DNA of 64,000 nt from Bradyrhizobium guangdongense (lineage in GTDB: Bacteria > Pseudomonadota > Alphaproteobacteria > Rhizobiales > Xanthobacteraceae), in assembly GCF_004114975.1 (NCBI RefSeq), contig NZ_CP030051.1, positions 4,092,001 through 4,156,000 on the forward strand. The letters are read 5' to 3'. The notes under the pieces were generated by a model. It saw only the letters and a program-made list of their open reading frames with translations, searched no databases and was not told the DNA's origin. A program made the position numbers and the translations under genes. This document shows, piece by piece, positions 17,029 through 26,154 of this stretch. Position 1 is the first letter of the stretch; each line of letters opens with the position of its first letter.

Positions 17029-17115
17029 CGTCATTGCGAGCGCCGCGAAACAATCCAGAATCTCTCCGTGGAAAGACTCTGGATTGCTTCGTCGCAAGAG
17101 CTACTCGCAATGACG
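17029..17115. repeat. GTCATTGCGAG-type palindromic intergenic repeat
   Basis: CGTCATTGCGAG at the left end is inverted as CTCGCAATGACG at the right end. The inner segments AATCCAGA and TCTGGATT are also inverted copies. This is a common kind of repeat in Bradyrhizobium and Rhodopseudomonas genomes. It lies between convergent genes and may act in termination. Confidence 0.85.
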
Positions 17116-17128
17116 TGGAGAGAGTGCC

Positions 17129-17218
17129 GTAGAGTGGGCAAAGGCGCACTTGCGCCGCGCCCACCACCATTCTCGGACCGCACGAATGGTGCGCACGCTT
17201 CGCTTTCCCCACCCTACG
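17129..17218. repeat. GTAGGGTGGG-type palindromic intergenic repeat
   Basis: GTAGAGTGGGCAAAG at the left end is mirrored by CTTTCCCCACCCTACG at the right end, with internal GGCGCACTTGCGCC and ACCATTC/GAATGGT hairpins. It is a second repeat family abutting the 17029 element. It ends 17 bp before the mfd stop codon. Confidence 0.75.
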
Positions 17219-17235
17219 GCATCTCGCCCTGCTGC

Positions 17236-20200
17236 CTACGCAGCCTTCTTTTTCTGCGCGAGCTGGGCCAGCTGCCGCATGATCTCCGTGGTGCCGGCGA
17301 GACGCTCTTCCGGCGTCTCCCAATCCTGCAGGAACACCACCTTCATGTCGGGCCGCACCTTGGCCGCCTGGCCGTGGCTCTTGATGAACGACACCAGCCG
17401 GTCTGGATAGGCGAAGGAATTGTCGCGGAAGGTGATGACGGCACCCTTCGGTCCGGCGTCGATCTTCTCGACATTGGCCTGGCGGCAGAACGCCTTGATT
17501 GCGGCGACCTTGAAGAGATAGCGCACCTCGTCCGGCAGGACGCCGAAACGGTCGCGCATCTCTGCGCCAAAATTCTCGATCTCATCTTCGCTGTCGAGGT
17601 CAGCCAGGCGCCGATACAACGACAGCCGCACCGAGAGATCGCCGACATAGTCCTCCGGAATGAGCACGGGCATGCCGATGGTGATGGTCGGTGACCAGCG
17701 GTCGGCGGCGGGCTCGGACACACCGGCCTTGAGGTTGACGATCGCCTCCTCCAGCATCGATTGATAGAGCTCGAAGCCGACTTCCTTGATGTGGCCCGAC
17801 TGCTCCTCGCCCAGCAGATTGCCGGCGCCTCTGATATCGAGGTCGTGCGAGGCGAGCTGGAAGCCGGCACCCAGCGTCTCCAGCGATTGCAGCACGGTGA
17901 GCCGGCGCTCGGCCTGCGCAGTGATCTTCTGCTGCGCCGGCAGCGTGAACAGCGCGTAGGCGCGCAGCTTGGAGCGGCCGACGCGGCCGCGCAGCTGGTA
18001 GAGCTGTGCGAGGCCGAACATGTCGGCCCGGTGCACGATCAGCGTATTGGCATTGGGAATGTCGAGACCGGATTCCACGATCGTGGTCGACAGCAGGATG
18101 TCGAACTTGCCGTCGTAGAACGCGGTCATGATGTCCTCGATCACGGCAGGCGGCATCTGGCCGTGCGCGACCGCGACCTTCATCTCCGGCACGTTCTTGT
18201 CGAGGAAATCCTTGACCTCGGCGAGATCGTCGATGCGCGGCACCACGTAGAACGCCTGACCGCCGCGATAGCGCTCGCGCAGCAGCGCCTCGCGGATCAT
18301 CAGGGGATCGTGCGGGGCGACGAAGGTGCGCACCGCAAGGCGGTCGACCGGGGGCGAGGCGATGATCGAGAGCTCGCGAACGCCTGTGAGCGCGAGCTGC
18401 AGCGTGCGCGGGATCGGGGTTGCCGACAGCGTCAGCACATGCACCTCGGAGCGCAGCGCCTTCAGCCGCTCCTTGTGGGTGACGCCGAAATGCTGCTCCT
18501 CGTCGACAATGACGAGGCCGAGATCGCGGAACTTGATCGCCTTGCCGAGCAGCGCGTGGGTGCCGACGACGATATCGACAGACCCGTCGGCAATGCCTTT
18601 CTTGACCTGGTTCAGCTCCTTGGTCGCGATCAGGCGCGAGGCCTGCGCCACATTCACCGGAAAGCCCTTGAAGCGCTCGGTGAAGGTCTTGGCGTGCTGA
18701 CGCGCCAAGAGCGTGGTCGGCACAACGACCGCGACCTGCTTGCCTTCGAGCGCAACGGCAAACGCGGCGCGCAGCGCGACCTCGGTCTTGCCGAAGCCGA
18801 CGTCGCCGCAGATCAGCCGGTCCATGGGACGGCCGAGCTCGAGGTCTTTGAGGGTGGATTCGATCGCCCCCAGCTGGTCCTCGGTCTCGTCATAGGGGAA
18901 GCGCGCGCAGAACTCGTCGTAGAGGCCCTGCTGCACCGGCAGCTTGGGGGCCTCGTGCAGATGGCGCGCGGCCGCGATCTTGATCAGCTCGCCGGCGATC
19001 TCGCGAATACGGTTCTTGAGCTTCGCCTTGCGGGTCTGCCAGCCGCTTCCGCCGAGACGATCCAGCTCGACCGTGGTCTGATCGGAGCCGTAGCGCGACA
19101 ACAGCTCGATGTTCTCGACCGGCAGGAACAGCTTCGTATCGGCGGCATAATGCAGCTCGAGGCAGTCATGCGGCGCGCCGGCGACGTCCAGCGTCTGCAG
19201 GCCGATGAAACGGCCGATACCGTGGTCGACGTGAACGACGATGTCGCCGGCGGTGAGGCTCGTCACCTCCGAGATGAAATTGTCGAGCTTGCGGCTCGCC
19301 TTGCGCGGCCGCACCAGGCGGTCGCCCAGAATGTCCTGCTCGCTGATGACAGCGATCTCGTCGGTCTCGAAGCCGCTCTCGAGGCCGAGCACGGCGAGCA
19401 TGGTCTCGTTGCGCGGAGTCGCCTGCACCGTGCGCCAGGCATTGACGCTGGTGGTATGGGCCAGCTTGTGGTCCCGCAGCATCGAGGTCATGCGGTCGCG
19501 CGAGCCTTCGCTCCACAGCGCGATCACGACCTTCTTGCGCTGGGCCTGTAGCGCCATGACATGGCTGACGACGGATTCGAATACGTTGACGGTGGTGTCG
19601 TTGCGTTCCGGTGCGAAGTCGCGACCCTTGCGGGCGCCGGCATCGATGACACTGGTGCCGTCGGTCGGCACCGAGAACGGCGTCAGCCGGATCAGCGGCA
19701 TATCGCGTTCGCGCTTGGTCCACTCCTCATCGGTTAGATAGAGCCTGTCAGGCGGCAGCGGCTTGTAGATGGCGCCGCCGCCCGGATGCTCCATCGCTTC
19801 GCGGCGGGCTTCGTAATAGTCCTGGATCTGCTTGAAACGTTCGCGGACGGCATCCTCGGCCTGCGGCTCGATCGCAACGGCCGCCCCTTGCAGATAGTCG
19901 AACAGCGTGTCCATCCGGTCCTGGAACAGCGGCAGCCAGTGCTCCATGCCGGGATGGCGGCGGCCCTCGCTGACCGCCTCGTAGAGCGCATCGTCGCGCT
20001 CGGGCGCGCCGAACTCGGCGACATAGCCCATGCGGAATCTACGGATCGTATCGGTGACGAGCTGGAATTCCGAGATCGGCACCAGATCGAGCGAGCGCAT
20101 GTCGAGCAGCGTGCGCTGGGTCTCGGCATCGAAGGAGCGGATCGATTCCAGGCTGTCGCCGAAGAAGTCGAAGCGAACGGGCTGCTCGAGGCCGGCCGGA

Positions 20201-20754
20201 AACAGATCGAGGATGCCGCCGCGCACCGCATATTCACCGGGCTCGCGCACGGTCGAGGAGCGGTTGTAGCCGTTGTGCTCGAGCCAGGCGACGATGGTGT
20301 CCATCGGCACGACATTACCCGGCGCCACAGAAAGCGCCTGGGCCGCGACGAGCTCGCGCGCGGGCACGCGCTGCACAACCGCGTTCACCGTGGTCAGCAC
20401 GATCAGCGGCTTGTCGCTGCCGGTCAGCGCGGCGAGTCGCGCCAGCGTCGTCAGACGCTGCGCCAGTATGCCGCCGTGCGGCGAGACGCGGTCGTAAGGC
20501 TGGCAGTCCCAGGCCGGAAAGGTCAGGACCGGCAGATCGGGCGCGAAGAACTGCAGCGCGCGTTCGAGCTGCTGCATCCGCGCGCCGTCGCGGCAGACCA
20601 CGGCAAGGCTGACCGCGGGCTTTTTGGGCCGCGCGGCAATGGCGCGCGCGAGATCGGAGACGACAAGGCCTTCGGCGCCCTCGGCGACATTGGCAAGCGT
20701 CAGCGCGCGGCCGGGCGTCAGCAGCTCGGCTGGAGATTTCATGCCTTGCTTCAT
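17236..20754 (-). CDS. mfd: Transcription-repair coupling factor Mfd
   Basis: A DNA translocase of 1172 residues that removes RNA polymerase stalled at lesions and recruits UvrA. Domain order is as in the family: UvrB-homology module in the first ~350 residues, a CarD-like RNA-polymerase interaction domain near residues 490-560 (GDIVVHVDHGIGRFIGL), then a RecG-like motor with Walker A GDVGFGKTEVALR near residue 650 and DEEQHFGV box. The C-terminal TRCF domain is followed by a lysine-rich end. ATG 20754 overlaps the sdhE stop (ATGA). A second Met is four codons in. Confidence 0.97.
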   Translation of the reverse strand: MKQGMKSPAELLTPGRALTLANVAEGAEGLVVSDLARAIAARPKKPAVSLAVVCRDGARMQQLERALQFFAPDLPVLTFPAWDCQPYDRVSPHGGILAQRLTTLARLAALTGSDKPLIVLTTVNAVVQRVPARELVAAQALSVAPGNVVPMDTIVAWLEHNGYNRSSTVREPGEYAVRGGILDLFPAGLEQPVRFDFFGDSLESIRSFDAETQRTLLDMRSLDLVPISEFQLVTDTIRRFRMGYVAEFGAPERDDALYEAVSEGRRHPGMEHWLPLFQDRMDTLFDYLQGAAVAIEPQAEDAVRERFKQIQDYYEARREAMEHPGGGAIYKPLPPDRLYLTDEEWTKRERDMPLIRLTPFSVPTDGTSVIDAGARKGRDFAPERNDTTVNVFESVVSHVMALQAQRKKVVIALWSEGSRDRMTSMLRDHKLAHTTSVNAWRTVQATPRNETMLAVLGLESGFETDEIAVISEQDILGDRLVRPRKASRKLDNFISEVTSLTAGDIVVHVDHGIGRFIGLQTLDVAGAPHDCLELHYAADTKLFLPVENIELLSRYGSDQTTVELDRLGGSGWQTRKAKLKNRIREIAGELIKIAAARHLHEAPKLPVQQGLYDEFCARFPYDETEDQLGAIESTLKDLELGRPMDRLICGDVGFGKTEVALRAAFAVALEGKQVAVVVPTTLLARQHAKTFTERFKGFPVNVAQASRLIATKELNQVKKGIADGSVDIVVGTHALLGKAIKFRDLGLVIVDEEQHFGVTHKERLKALRSEVHVLTLSATPIPRTLQLALTGVRELSIIASPPVDRLAVRTFVAPHDPLMIREALLRERYRGGQAFYVVPRIDDLAEVKDFLDKNVPEMKVAVAHGQMPPAVIEDIMTAFYDGKFDILLSTTIVESGLDIPNANTLIVHRADMFGLAQLYQLRGRVGRSKLRAYALFTLPAQQKITAQAERRLTVLQSLETLGAGFQLASHDLDIRGAGNLLGEEQSGHIKEVGFELYQSMLEEAIVNLKAGVSEPAADRWSPTITIGMPVLIPEDYVGDLSVRLSLYRRLADLDSEDEIENFGAEMRDRFGVLPDEVRYLFKVAAIKAFCRQANVEKIDAGPKGAVITFRDNSFAYPDRLVSFIKSHGQAAKVRPDMKVVFLQDWETPEERLAGTTEIMRQLAQLAQKKKAA

Positions 20755-21041
20755 ACGGCGCTGTCCGCAACCGGAAACGCCTTGATGCGGGCGAACAGCG
20801 GACCCGCGACAGCGGCTGGCAGCGCCTTGTCACCAGTGAGGGCGGCATAGAGATCGGGATCGTTGACCTCGAGCAGCGCCTCGAGCTCGCTCAGCTCGGC
20901 CTCGGACAGGTTGCCGATCTCGGCGTCCGCGAAGCGGCCAAGGATCAAATCCATCTCGCGCGTGCCGCGGTGCCAGCAGCGGAACAGAAGCCGCTTGCGG
21001 CGATCGTCCAGCCCGTCGCTCGATCGTGTTGTTCCCGTCAT
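20751..21041 (-). CDS. sdhE: Succinate dehydrogenase FAD assembly factor SdhE
   Basis: A protein of 96 residues of the Sdh5/SdhE/YgfY family that promotes covalent flavin attachment to SdhA. The diagnostic RGxxE motif is present as RGTREMD within LLFRCWHRGTREMDLILGRF, near residues 19-38. The length is normal for the family. It is the first gene of the sdhE-mfd unit, with a 4-nt overlap, and is divergent from recG. The sdhE-mfd-recG neighbourhood recurs in alphaproteobacteria. Confidence 0.93.
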   Translation of the reverse strand: MTGTTRSSDGLDDRRKRLLFRCWHRGTREMDLILGRFADAEIGNLSEAELSELEALLEVNDPDLYAALTGDKALPAAVAGPLFARIKAFPVADSAV

Positions 21042-21107
21042 GTCTCAAATCCAGTCAAACGCCGAAAGCCCGGACGTGCCGGGCCGGGTTGATATAGCCA
21101 CTGGAAC

Positions 21108-21141
21108 CGGCCATGTCAGCCCTCGATTTGACATGGCCGGA
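21108..21141. repeat. Perfect 12-bp inverted repeat in the sdhE/recG divergent region
   Basis: CCGGCCATGTCA (21108-21119) and TGACATGGCCGG (21130-21141) pair perfectly around a 10-nt loop. It sits between two divergent promoters, so it may be an operator or a mobile palindromic element. Confidence 0.6.
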
Positions 21142-21166
21142 TGCCGGGAAAACCAGCGAAAAAAGA

Positions 21167-21199
21167 CGTGGATGCCTGGCATAAAGCCGGGCATGACGG
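21167..21199. repeat. Diverged copy of the GTGGATG...GGGCATGAC repeat
   Basis: CGTGGATGCCTGGCATAAAG followed by CCGGGCATGACGG resembles the right arm of the inverted repeat at 5857-5887. Inside it GCCTGGC and GCCGGGC form an imperfect hairpin. It lies just upstream of the recG start. Confidence 0.55.
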
Positions 21200-21225
21200 G
21201 CCGAAACGATCCTAGATTCGCGTCC

Positions 21226-23334
21226 ATGCGCCCCAGCCTGCTCAATCCGCTGTTCGCTCCCGTGACCAGCCTGCCCGGCGTCGGTCCGAAGCAGGACAAG
21301 CTGCTGCAATATCTGCTCAGCCGAAACGAGACGCCGCGGCTGGTGGACCTCTTGCTGCATCTGCCGAGCCAGGTGATCGACCGCCGGGCCCGGCCGAAGA
21401 TCCGCGACGCAGTCCAGGGAACAATGGTGACGCTGGAGGTCACCGTCGATCGCCACCGGCCGCCTCCGCCGCGCAACTCCCGTGCGCCCTATCTGGTCTA
21501 TGCGAGCGACGATACCGGCGACGTCGTGCTGACGTTCTTCCGCGCCAAGCCCGGCTATGTCGAAAAGCTGCTGCCTGTGGGTGAGAAGCGCTATGTCTCC
21601 GGCACACTCCAGATGTATGACGGCATTCCGCAGATCGTGCATCCCGACCGCGTGCTGGACGAAGAGGCGATCTCAAAACTCTCAGGGATCGATCCGGTCT
21701 ATCCGCTGACCGAGGGGCTGGCGCTCGGCTCGCTGCGTCGCGCGATCGCGCAGGCGCTGCTCAAATTGCCCGCTTTGCCCGAATGGATCAGCCCGGAGGT
21801 GCTGCGCCGCTGCGATTTCCCGCCTCTCGCCGAAGCGCTCCATCGCGTGCACCAGCCGGTCGAACTCACCGACATCCTCCCCGACCAGCGTTACTGGTCC
21901 CGCCTCGCCTTCGACGAGCTGCTCGCCGGCCAGCTGGCGCTCGCGCTGATCCGGGCACAGCTGCGTCGACCGGCCGGGGTGCGCAACGCCGGCGACGGCC
22001 ATTTGCGCAACAAGATCATCGACGCCCTGCCCTACGCGCTCACGCCCTCGCAGCGTGGCGCGGCGGCTGCCATCGCCGGGGATCTGCAACAACCGGTGCG
22101 GATGCTGCGTCTGCTTCAGGGCGATGTCGGCTCCGGCAAGACCGTGGTCGCCCTGCTCGCGGCCGCCGCTGTGGCCGAAGTCGGCAAGCAGGCGGCGCTG
22201 ATGGCCCCGACCGAGATCCTGGCGCGCCAGCACATCAAGACCATCGCCCCGCTCGCCGAGCGCGCCGGCATGCGGGTTGCGATCCTCACCGGCCGGGAAA
22301 AGGGCAAGGAGCGGCGCGAGTTGCTCGCGCAACTCCAAGCCGGCGAGATCGACCTGCTTGTCGGCACTCACGCGCTGATCCAGGATGATGTGGTCTTCCA
22401 CGACCTCGCGCTCGCCATCGTCGACGAGCAGCACCGTTTTGGGGTGCGTGAGCGGCTGGCGCTGACCTCGAAGGGCGAAGCGGTGGACGTGCTGGTGCTG
22501 AGCGCCACCCCGATCCCGCGCACGCTGGTGCTGACCTATTTCGGCGACATGGACATCTCCGAGCTGCGCGAAAAGCCGGCCGGCCGCCAGCCGATCGACA
22601 CCCGCGCCGTTGCCATGAGCCGGCTCGGCGAAGTCATGGACGGTGTCGGGCGCGCACTGGAGTCAGGCAAGCTGGTCTACTGGATCTGCCCGCTGGTCGA
22701 GGAATCCGAGGCCGAGGGCACCGAGCATCTCACCAACGCGACGAAGCGTTTCGAGAGCCTGCAAAAACGCTTCGGCGACCGCGTCGGGCTCGTGCACGGA
22801 CAGATGAAGGGCTCCGAGAAGGATCGCGTCATGGGCCGGTTCGCCGCCCACGAGATCGGGCTCCTGGTCGCAACCACCGTGGTCGAGGTCGGCGTCGACG
22901 TGCCGGCCGCGACGATCATGGTGATCGAGAACGCCGAGCGCTTTGGCCTCGCCCAGTTGCACCAGCTCCGCGGCCGGATCGGGCGCGGCTCGGAGGCGTC
23001 GACCTGCATCCTGCTCTACATCGAGCCGCTCGGCGAAATGTCGAAGGCGCGGCTGAAGGTGATCCGCGAGACCACCGACGGCTTTCGCATCGCCGAGGAG
23101 GACCTGAAGCTGCGCGGCGAAGGCGATGTGCTGGGCGTGCGGCAGAGCGGCCTGCCGGGCTATCGCATCGCGCGCCCGGAGGTGCACGGCCAGCTCATCA
23201 CGCAAGCCCGTGACGAAGCCCTGCGCATCATGAAGGACGATCCGAAGCTGAAGGGCGAGCGCGGCGAAGCGTTGCGATGCCTGCTGTATCTCTACGAACG
23301 GGACGAGGCGATCCCGCTGATCGGGGCGGGTTAG
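21226..23334 (+). CDS. recG: ATP-dependent DNA helicase RecG
   Basis: A protein of 702 residues that regresses stalled forks and branch-migrates Holliday junctions. An N-terminal wedge (OB) domain covers residues ~60-170 (VTLEVTVDRH... YLVYASDDTGDVVLTFF). Walker A is LLQGDVGSGKTVVALL near residue 303, the DEQH box is IVDEQHRFGV, and the C-terminal helicase domain has QLRGRIGRG. ATG 21226 (MRPSLLNPLFAPVTSLPGVG) is the family start; the reading frame stays open 363 nt further upstream but crosses the intergenic repeats. Its TAG stop (23332-23334) overlaps the TAA of the opposite gene. Confidence 0.97.
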   Translation: MRPSLLNPLFAPVTSLPGVGPKQDKLLQYLLSRNETPRLVDLLLHLPSQVIDRRARPKIRDAVQGTMVTLEVTVDRHRPPPPRNSRAPYLVYASDDTGDVVLTFFRAKPGYVEKLLPVGEKRYVSGTLQMYDGIPQIVHPDRVLDEEAISKLSGIDPVYPLTEGLALGSLRRAIAQALLKLPALPEWISPEVLRRCDFPPLAEALHRVHQPVELTDILPDQRYWSRLAFDELLAGQLALALIRAQLRRPAGVRNAGDGHLRNKIIDALPYALTPSQRGAAAAIAGDLQQPVRMLRLLQGDVGSGKTVVALLAAAAVAEVGKQAALMAPTEILARQHIKTIAPLAERAGMRVAILTGREKGKERRELLAQLQAGEIDLLVGTHALIQDDVVFHDLALAIVDEQHRFGVRERLALTSKGEAVDVLVLSATPIPRTLVLTYFGDMDISELREKPAGRQPIDTRAVAMSRLGEVMDGVGRALESGKLVYWICPLVEESEAEGTEHLTNATKRFESLQKRFGDRVGLVHGQMKGSEKDRVMGRFAAHEIGLLVATTVVEVGVDVPAATIMVIENAERFGLAQLHQLRGRIGRGSEASTCILLYIEPLGEMSKARLKVIRETTDGFRIAEEDLKLRGEGDVLGVRQSGLPGYRIARPEVHGQLITQARDEALRIMKDDPKLKGERGEALRCLLYLYERDEAIPLIGAG

Positions 23335-24260
23335 CTCGCGACCCTTGATCGCCCGACCTCGTAGACGGCGACATGCGCGCGAGCGAGGTCCAAGAGCGGC
23401 GTTTCAATGCCGAGCTTGCGCGCCCGATTGGCCATGTCGCCCAGAATATGCTCCGCCTCCGTGATCGAGCCACGCTCGATATCGCGCAGCATCGAAGCCT
23501 TCAGCGGCGAATCCAGGGTGGTGAACAGCTTCCGGTCAAACTCGATGAACGGGGCGCGCGGCTCGAAGCCGGAGGCGGTCGCAATCGCACAGCATTCCGC
23601 GAACAGGCGGAAGATGGATTGCTCCCCGTTCGGCACAGCCAGGATGTCTCCGATGCTTGCGCGCATCAGGCAGGTGATGCCGGCAAGCGTCGAGAGCTGG
23701 ACGAACTTTTCCCACATGTCCTGCATGATCGCTTCGCTGGCGCGCACGTCGATCCCGGGGACGTTGAGCAGCGTCTCCAGCGCGAGCACACGCTCGCTCA
23801 ACGAACCATCGATCTCGCCGAAGACGATGGTTTGATTGGCCATGAACTGAACGACGCGCCCCTCCGGATCGAGCCCGGCGCTGACATTCGCCAGTCCGCC
23901 GAGGACGCACCCCGCGCCGAACCGCGCAATCAGAGCGTCGATATGTTTCAACCCGTTGAGGACAGGCAGGATCATCGTGCTCGCACCGACGGCCGGGGCA
24001 AACTGGGTCATCGCATCGTCGAGGGAGTAGGATTTCACCCCGACAAGGACGACGTCGAATGGTTCCTTGAGATCGTTCGCCAGCACCATCTTCGGCTGCA
24101 CGGCAAAGTCGCCATGCGGGCTCACGACCTGCAATCCATTCCGGCGCAATTGCTCTGCGCGCGCGGCCCGCACCAGAAAAGTCACGTCGCCGCCGGCTCG
24201 AACCAGACGAGCTCCGTAATAGCCTCCTAGCGCGCCCGCGCCGATCACAAGCACTCTCAT
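23331..24260 (-). CDS. Ketopantoate reductase (PanE/ApbA) family protein
   Basis: A protein of 309 residues. An N-terminal Rossmann fold (MRVLVIGAGALGGYYGARL) is followed by an all-helical C-terminal dimerisation domain. The middle shows VGVKSYSLDDA and LPVLNGLKHID, the places where PanE enzymes have the nucleotide-proximal K and N. PanE makes pantoate for coenzyme A, but rhizobia carry many paralogues of unknown substrate and no pan genes are nearby. ATG 24260 starts exactly at the Rossmann strand; an in-frame extension to 24323 is unlikely. Convergent with recG with overlapping stop codons. Confidence 0.82.
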   Translation of the reverse strand: MRVLVIGAGALGGYYGARLVRAGGDVTFLVRAARAEQLRRNGLQVVSPHGDFAVQPKMVLANDLKEPFDVVLVGVKSYSLDDAMTQFAPAVGASTMILPVLNGLKHIDALIARFGAGCVLGGLANVSAGLDPEGRVVQFMANQTIVFGEIDGSLSERVLALETLLNVPGIDVRASEAIMQDMWEKFVQLSTLAGITCLMRASIGDILAVPNGEQSIFRLFAECCAIATASGFEPRAPFIEFDRKLFTTLDSPLKASMLRDIERGSITEAEHILGDMANRARKLGIETPLLDLARAHVAVYEVGRSRVAS

Positions 24261-24330
24261 TCCAACTCCTGCGTCATGCTCCTGGACAAGTTCAGCCGGA
24301 CTGGCGTTTTGACGGCGAAACACCCACTAA

Positions 24331-25188
24331 TCAGATCTTGGCCTTCGCGGCATCAGCCGCGAATGCTTTTATCAGCTCGGCATCGGCCGCCTCGCCTTCG
24401 ACATCCTCGGCGAGGTGCTCAAACCAGCGCGCAAAGCCTTCGTAGATCTGGCTCGCCGGATGATCGGGGCCGAGGAAGCCCGAGATCTCCCGCATCTCCG
24501 CGACCCAACGATAGGCCTTCGGAAGCATGTCCGGCAGCGCGATCTCAAGTCGCGCCAGGATGGAAGGCTGGCTCAGCGCGAGCTCGTTGCGCAGCGCCTC
24601 TGCGGCTCCCGCCTTCGTCGCTGCGACGACCATGGCCGAGCCGATCCCGGCGAGGCCCTTGACGATGCCCGCATAAGACATTTTCAGCGCGGACGCTGCG
24701 CCGACCGGGCCGTCGACGATGCGGACGTCGAGGCCGAAATCCTTCAACACCGCGACGCTCTTGGCGTGCTCGCCCGAGACGTAGAAAGCCGGGCTCTTGC
24801 CGCCGGGCTGCGGCGGAAAACCGATGATGCCGCCGTCGACGAACGGCGCTTGCGCCGAGCCGATGATTTCCTCGATCCGGCGTACCGTGTCGACGTTGAC
24901 GGCATTGCAGTCCACGACGACCGGCTTCTTGGCGCACTTGACGATCAGAGCCGCCAGCCGTTCGGCCAAGGCTTCGGCCTCGCCCGGCGGCACGATCGAG
25001 AGAATGATGTCGGACTCCGCGATCGCATCGTCCTCGGCGCCGACCATACCCGCATCCGCCGCCCGTTTCAGCGTCACCTCGCTGCGTCCCTTCAGCGACG
25101 TGAGCACGCGCGCGCCGTTCTCGCTGAGACGGCGGGCCACCGCGCTGCCCATGGCACCAGGAGCAAGAATCGCAATGGTCTTGGACAT
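24331..25188 (-). CDS. 6-phosphogluconate dehydrogenase-like NAD(P)-binding protein (DUF1932-type)
   Basis: A protein of 285 residues. The N-terminus MSKTIAILAPGAMGSAVARR is a Rossmann dinucleotide motif, and DIILSIVPPGEAEALAERL is the usual following segment of beta-hydroxyacid dehydrogenases. The substrate-binding FVDGGIIGFPPQPGGK segment and a DUF1932-like C-terminus (LKMSYAGIVKGLAGIGSAMV) suggest a phosphogluconate dehydrogenase-like protein of unknown substrate. It lies 70 bp upstream of the PanE-like gene on the same strand, so the two reductases may be co-transcribed. Confidence 0.78.
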   Translation of the reverse strand: MSKTIAILAPGAMGSAVARRLSENGARVLTSLKGRSEVTLKRAADAGMVGAEDDAIAESDIILSIVPPGEAEALAERLAALIVKCAKKPVVVDCNAVNVDTVRRIEEIIGSAQAPFVDGGIIGFPPQPGGKSPAFYVSGEHAKSVAVLKDFGLDVRIVDGPVGAASALKMSYAGIVKGLAGIGSAMVVAATKAGAAEALRNELALSQPSILARLEIALPDMLPKAYRWVAEMREISGFLGPDHPASQIYEGFARWFEHLAEDVEGEAADAELIKAFAADAAKAKI

Positions 25189-25294
25189 CGGGCACTCCGG
25201 TTCGAATTCCGAGCGTTGTGCTCAGTTCGACCGGAATATTAGCAGAGGATGCTGACCCGCGCGTGATCCGCGGCCATCCCGGGCGGGAATAGCC

Positions 25295-26065
25295 CTACTC
25301 CGCCTTCGCAGGCTCGGGCTTGAGCGCGGAGGCGTTGGCAATGCGCGCCGCATTCGCCACGCCCGCAAGCGCGGCGGCCTTCTTCGGGTCGGGCGCCGAA
25401 CCGGGCTGCACCACGCCGGCCGACATGATCAGCGTCGCGGCATCTTCGGCGCTGAGATCGACCTCGATGATCTTGCTCTTGGGCACGTAGAAGAAGAAGC
25501 CGGTGGTCGGGTTCGGCGAGCACGGCAGAAACACCGAGACGTGTTCCTCCTGCCCCGGCAGGCTGCGCGAGATCTCTTCATTCGGCGATTGCGAGATCAG
25601 CACGATCGACCACATGCCCCGCGATGGAAACTCGACCAGACCCACTTTGCGGAAGCTCGAGCCCTTGCCCGAGAACAGCGTCTCGAACACCTGCTTCAAG
25701 CCGCGATAGATCGCGCGCACGGCCGGAATCCGGCCGAGGAAGGTCTCGCCGACATCCACCAGCGTACGGCCGATCAGGTTGGCCGCGAGGAAGCCGACCA
25801 GCGTCAGCGTGAAGAATGCGACAATCAGTCCCCAGCCGGGAACGCCGTAAGGAAGATAGGTCTCGGGCCGGTAAGCCAGCGGGACGAATGGCCGCACGAC
25901 ACCGTCGACCCAGGTGACGAACCACCAGACCAGATACAGGGTGATCGCGATCGGACCGGTGACGATCAACCCGGTCAGGAAATAATTGCGGAAACGGCCC
26001 ATCAGGCCGGTATGCGGTTCCGGGGCGGGATCAAGAGGCGCAGGCGCGTCGTCGCGGGCGGTCAT
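25295..26065 (-). CDS. DUF502 membrane protein
   Basis: A protein of 256 residues with two N-terminal transmembrane segments: GLIVTGPIAITLYLVWWFV near residues 32-50 and WGLIVAFFTLTLVGFLAANL near 78-97. A DUF502 soluble region follows (IPAVRAIYRGLKQVFETLFS, SPNPTTGFFFYVPKS). The last ~35 residues are Ala/Pro/Lys rich. Function is unknown in bacteria; homologues occur widely and often near glmS or recG in alphaproteobacteria. It lies 89 bp downstream of glmS on the same strand. Confidence 0.85.
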   Translation of the reverse strand: MTARDDAPAPLDPAPEPHTGLMGRFRNYFLTGLIVTGPIAITLYLVWWFVTWVDGVVRPFVPLAYRPETYLPYGVPGWGLIVAFFTLTLVGFLAANLIGRTLVDVGETFLGRIPAVRAIYRGLKQVFETLFSGKGSSFRKVGLVEFPSRGMWSIVLISQSPNEEISRSLPGQEEHVSVFLPCSPNPTTGFFFYVPKSKIIEVDLSAEDAATLIMSAGVVQPGSAPDPKKAAALAGVANAARIANASALKPEPAKAE

Positions 26066-26154
26066 TCGGGTTCCAGGTCGGTCGCTTCGTCCAAGCTAGG
26101 GTCTTCTAGCAGGTTTTGGAAGATCACGAAGCGGTTCGGCCCGATCCCCCTTGC

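Noticed and set aside
17761..19551. 596-codon open frame antisense to mfd
   Set aside because: The mfd motifs (CarD-like, Walker A, DEEQH) are unmistakable on the other strand; the antisense product shows no domain.
20863..21225. N-terminal extension of RecG by 121 codons
   Set aside because: It would run through the sdhE start, the divergent promoter region and two repeats; RecG family members start at the MRPSLLNPLFAPVTSLPGVG position.
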